A stretch of 64,000 bases of DNA, from contig JAEUME010000005.1 of assembly GCA_016793445.1 (NCBI GenBank), forward strand, positions 248,001-312,000, written 5' to 3'. Position 1 is the first letter of the stretch, and each line of letters starts with the position of its first letter. This DNA comes from Hyphomicrobium sp. GTDB taxonomy: Bacteria; Pseudomonadota; Alphaproteobacteria; Rhizobiales; Hyphomicrobiaceae. Both the position numbers and the translations under genes were made by a program. Shown here one piece after another: positions 61,512-64,000 of this stretch. The notes beneath the pieces were generated by a model that was given only the letters and a program-made list of their open reading frames with translations, was not told where the DNA came from and did no database searches.

Positions 61512-63269
61512 TCAGCCTGTGGAGGCCCTTGGCGCCGCTGATGCACTGCCCCCGCTCGCACGCGACCGCGGCAGGTCGATGCGCCAGATGCGCTCTATGA
61601 TCCCGAACAGCCGCGCTTCGCGATCCTCGATCTCGATCTTGCCCCACTTTGCATAGCCCAAGATGTCACGAGTCACAGGCAAGACCGTGCCGGCCGAGAA
61701 GATGGCTCTTTTTTCCGCAAACAGCGCGTTTCGCGCCTTGTCGTTTTGCGACTGGGTGACGAGAACCAGATTTCCAAGGTTCTCGATGCATTGCGCGCGC
61801 TCATCGGCAGACGGAAACCATTGGCGCCATTCGCTGGACTTGGGCGGCCGCTGAGGCAGGACGTGCTCGATGGTGAATTTGTCGGGATCAATGTCGCTGA
61901 TGCGGCCGGCCATCTCGTCGTTGAGCCGCAGCAGCAGCAGCTTGCAAATCTTCTGGTTGCGTTTGTGGAGATCCTTGAGATGGAATGCGATGTTGCGCAT
62001 CTCCTCGCGGCTGATCGCCAAGGTGCGATGCGTGGGGGAAAGGCGCCCTTCCTGGCGGATGGCCTCGGTAATGTCGCCAAAGCGCTTCTTGCGGCGTCCT
62101 GCACCCAGGCACAGAAGGCGCAACAGATGCGCCATCCGGTCGATTTCTCCCAGCAGCCGTTCGCACGCCGCCGGGTTCACGCGGCGGTCCTTCAGGGCCA
62201 GCATGGCGGCGGGGGCCCAGTCGCCATCGGCGAGGCGGTTAAGATAATGGAGATACCAGCGCATCCGCGGGGTGAGATCGCCGCTATGGGCGCTATTGCG
62301 GCGGATGGCTGAGAAGGTTCCCGCCAGCGGCAACAGCGCGTTCTGGATGAAGGCCGCTCCGCCCCCTTCTTCGTTGACCACCGCGCGCACGGCCGAGACG
62401 ATGTGGGGCCGCGTGTGACCGTAGATTGTCCGCAAGTGCGAGAAGAAGGTCTCGAAATCGTCGCCCAGCTCCGCACTTGTCTCGTCCCAGGCCTTGATTC
62501 CCCATTCGACCTCTATGGGCCGCAGATGGCTGATGACGTCGGCCTTGAGGATGTCATTGCGCTGTAGCTTTTTGCCCCTCTCGTTCAGAACGATGAACAT
62601 ACGGTAGGCGCGGTCGATCTCGCTGCTCAGGATGACGACGACTTCGCAATGATCCAGCACGTAGTCGCACAAGCGCGCGCGCTCGGCTTGCGAGTAGGTG
62701 GAAAGCTGGGCGATGAAGTGATCACGCACCTCCAGCAATGCCGCCGCGGCGCCCTCGGGGTCTGTTTCAGGCGTCAGCAGAGTGCCGCCTGGCTGGCTGA
62801 TGTAGCGGGTAAAGAAGGGCTGGTCGCGGTCGGCCAGATGGATACGCGGCGAAAACGTGGGAAAGAAGCCCCGGTTGGTGCGGGCCGTCATGATCGCGGC
62901 CGCGCGCCGTGCGATCCTGCTTCTCGAATTCCGTTCCAGATCGCGCAATACCGCGATCAACGTGAGAAGCGTGACAAGCCGCTGCTGCCCGTCCACGATG
63001 TCCAGAGACCGCGGCGGCATGGACGTCGACAGCTTCGTCTTCTCCGCCTTGTGCTGCGAATCCATCAGCAGCACCGCGCCCAGGAAATAGTCGGGGTCAG
63101 GCACATTGCCGGTTTCTATTCCGGCAGCGTCCAGAAGATCGTCGAGAAGCTGTCCTGCTTCCTCCGCGCCCCAGGAATAGGGGCGTTGATAAATGGGTAT
63201 GTTAAGAAGAAACGGGCCGGATAGAATATCGGAAATGGAAAACGAGGACGCTTGGAGACCAGACGGCAT
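61512..63269 (-). CDS. DUF262/DUF1524 (GmrSD-like) nuclease-domain protein
   Basis: A 585-residue single-chain protein. The N-terminal DUF262 domain has NIPIYQRPYSWG and the nucleotide-binding motif DIVDGQQRLVTL, as in GmrS and DndB-like proteins. The C-terminal DUF1524 domain has an HNH-type motif: TIEHVLPQRPP with a following ENLGNLVLV and NDKARNALFAEK. In the GmrSD type IV restriction enzyme this pair recognises and cleaves modified phage DNA using nucleotide hydrolysis. No other defence gene is adjacent. The start is uncertain (63269 chosen; a GTG at 63326 would add 19 residues), with no clear ribosome site. Confidence 0.88.
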   Translation of the reverse strand: MPSGLQASSFSISDILSGPFLLNIPIYQRPYSWGAEEAGQLLDDLLDAAGIETGNVPDPDYFLGAVLLMDSQHKAEKTKLSTSMPPRSLDIVDGQQRLVTLLTLIAVLRDLERNSRSRIARRAAAIMTARTNRGFFPTFSPRIHLADRDQPFFTRYISQPGGTLLTPETDPEGAAAALLEVRDHFIAQLSTYSQAERARLCDYVLDHCEVVVILSSEIDRAYRMFIVLNERGKKLQRNDILKADVISHLRPIEVEWGIKAWDETSAELGDDFETFFSHLRTIYGHTRPHIVSAVRAVVNEEGGGAAFIQNALLPLAGTFSAIRRNSAHSGDLTPRMRWYLHYLNRLADGDWAPAAMLALKDRRVNPAACERLLGEIDRMAHLLRLLCLGAGRRKKRFGDITEAIRQEGRLSPTHRTLAISREEMRNIAFHLKDLHKRNQKICKLLLLRLNDEMAGRISDIDPDKFTIEHVLPQRPPKSSEWRQWFPSADERAQCIENLGNLVLVTQSQNDKARNALFAEKRAIFSAGTVLPVTRDILGYAKWGKIEIEDREARLFGIIERIWRIDLPRSRASGGSASAAPRASTG

Positions 63270-63495
63270 AAGGGCACGGATTCTTCTGCGGCACGGCTGC
63301 GCGGCGTAACGCACCACGAGCTGCACATTTGCTTATTTGGACCCTTATAGCATGTCGATAGGCGCTATTGCGTGGCAAAAATTCCAGATTGTGATCAGAG
63401 CCATTCTCAACACATTCAACGAGCGGCTTGTGAAACAGCGAAATTTAGTGACGTTGAACGCAAGGCCGGCTTGCACATCCTGAAAAGAGGTTCTG

Positions 63496-63897
63496 GTGTC
63501 CCAGCAACACTGCGATCCCGAAGACGTCGGTAGCGCGTGGGCGAAGCCGCCCGTCGTATTCAAGGTTCTTGCGCGCGCCGGCTGGGAAGAGGCGCGCGCG
63601 GACGGCCTGTATCGCGGGTCGCCCGACGACAAGCGCGACGGGTTCATTCATTTCTCGGCCGCTCATCAGCTCGAAGGCACGCTGGCGAAATATTTTCGCG
63701 GCAAGGCAGATCATCTCCTTGTCGCCTTCGATACCGATGCTCTGGGGCCGGAGCTGAAGTGGGAGCCATCGCGGGGCGGCGATTTGTTCCCGCATCTTTA
63801 TGGCCCATTGCCAGTGGCGCTGGCCCTCTGGCAAAGGCCCTTGGAGCTTGGGGCGGATGGCGTCCCGAGCCTGCAAGGGGAATGGCTGGAATGTTGA
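63496..63897 (+). CDS. DUF952 family protein
   Basis: A 133-residue cytosolic protein with the DUF952 pattern: PPVVFKVLARAGWEEARADG, DGFIHFSAAHQLEGTLAKYF, and HLYGPLPVALALW. The fold is ADP-ribosyltransferase-like in related structures, but function is unknown. The GTG at 63496 follows AGAGG at an 8-base spacing. Its stop overlaps the pyrD start by 7 bases, indicating coupled translation, a linkage seen in other alphaproteobacteria. Confidence 0.9.
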   Translation: MSQQHCDPEDVGSAWAKPPVVFKVLARAGWEEARADGLYRGSPDDKRDGFIHFSAAHQLEGTLAKYFRGKADHLLVAFDTDALGPELKWEPSRGGDLFPHLYGPLPVALALWQRPLELGADGVPSLQGEWLEC

Positions 63898-64000
63898 GCT
63901 GGCTCTATCCGGCGGCACGCGCGGGTCTGTTCATGTTGAGCCCGGAAGACGCTCATGCGGCAACCATCGCCGCCATGGAGACAGGGCTTTATCCTAGAGC
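63891..64000 (+). CDS. pyrD: Dihydroorotate dehydrogenase, quinone-dependent (partial, N-terminus)
   Basis: The first 36 residues only: a hydrophobic start (MLSWLYPAARAGLFMLSPED) then AHAATIAAMETGLYPR. This matches the N-terminal membrane-associating helices of class 2 PyrD, which oxidises dihydroorotate with quinone at the inner membrane. The ATG overlaps the DUF952 gene by 7 bases, and AAGGGGAA lies 10 bases upstream. The gene runs off the right edge; the FMN-binding barrel is not seen. Confidence 0.88.
   Translation, partial: MLSWLYPAARAGLFMLSPEDAHAATIAAMETGLYPR

Noticed and set aside
1..64000. tRNA, rRNA, CRISPR array, prophage or insertion sequence
   Set aside because: No cloverleaf-like segments, regularly spaced repeats, transposase, integrase or phage structural genes were seen on reading; small ncRNAs cannot be excluded by eye.

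Overview
This 64 kb window is a gene-dense, GC-rich stretch of what looks like an alphaproteobacterial chromosome, most likely order Hyphomicrobiales (Rhizobiales). The markers are a ChvG/ChvI system next to a short HprK, an EIIA-Man and an HPr; a DivL-type kinase with tyrosine in place of the phospho-histidine; AddAB; three-gene pntAA/AB/B; GapR (DUF2312); BA14K; an aa3-oxidase subunit IV peptide; and DUF465 and DUF952 proteins. Family or genus cannot be fixed from the sequence; a Hyphomicrobiaceae-like organism is a guess. I saw no rRNA, tRNA, CRISPR array, transposase, integrase or prophage module. Mobile-type sequence is limited to small palindromic intergenic repeats.

Layout. 1-9.5 kb (all minus): addA (partial), addB, murU, a tsaE-amgK fusion and divL, covering recombination, peptidoglycan-sugar recycling, t6A synthesis and cell-cycle signalling. 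9.9-11.3 kb: ahcY. 11.7-14.8 kb (plus): two tandem TadG-like von Willebrand proteins. 14.9-18.9 kb (minus): chvI, chvG, hprK, manX, ptsH, a signalling and nitrogen-type PTS locus, divergent from pckA (19.4-21.0 kb). 21-31 kb: accessory and housekeeping genes, including a haloacetate-dehalogenase-like enzyme, small membrane proteins, pyrE, a GT39-like glycosyltransferase, a redoxin with a His/Cys tail, a secreted SUMF1-fold protein, a HAD hydrolase, CsbD and BA14K. 31.2-34 kb: an M14 AstE/AspA-like hydrolase followed by a PGM1-like ATP-grasp ligase. 34-38.4 kb: a LutA-like CCG protein, a FadR-type regulator, XdhC, GapR and OxyR.

38.4-44.1 kb: a DUF882/M15 peptidase-like protein, a YcbB-type L,D-transpeptidase and an exported Cys-motif protein (cell envelope). 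44.5-52.3 kb: an NtrC-family regulator, a periplasmic rhodanese, an M3 oligopeptidase, Kup, a CBS protein and an exported unknown. 52.4-55.7 kb: a CtaJ-like 47-aa peptide and pntAA-pntAB-pntB. 56-64 kb: a permuted NlpC/P60 protein, a Bem46-like hydrolase, an extended S21, purEK, two divergent DUF465 genes, a GmrSD-like DUF262/DUF1524 protein, a DUF952 protein and the start of pyrD.

Most of the window is conserved core genome. The parts that most deserve a second look are the M14/ATP-grasp pair, the twin von Willebrand proteins with a CxPC insertion beside the metal site, the His/Cys-tailed redoxin, the Tyr-for-His DivL kinase, the orphan DUF262/DUF1524 gene, and a 47-aa transmembrane ORF overlapping a divergent 65-aa ORF. 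All starts were chosen by eye from Shine-Dalgarno spacing and family N-termini. No homology search was run.
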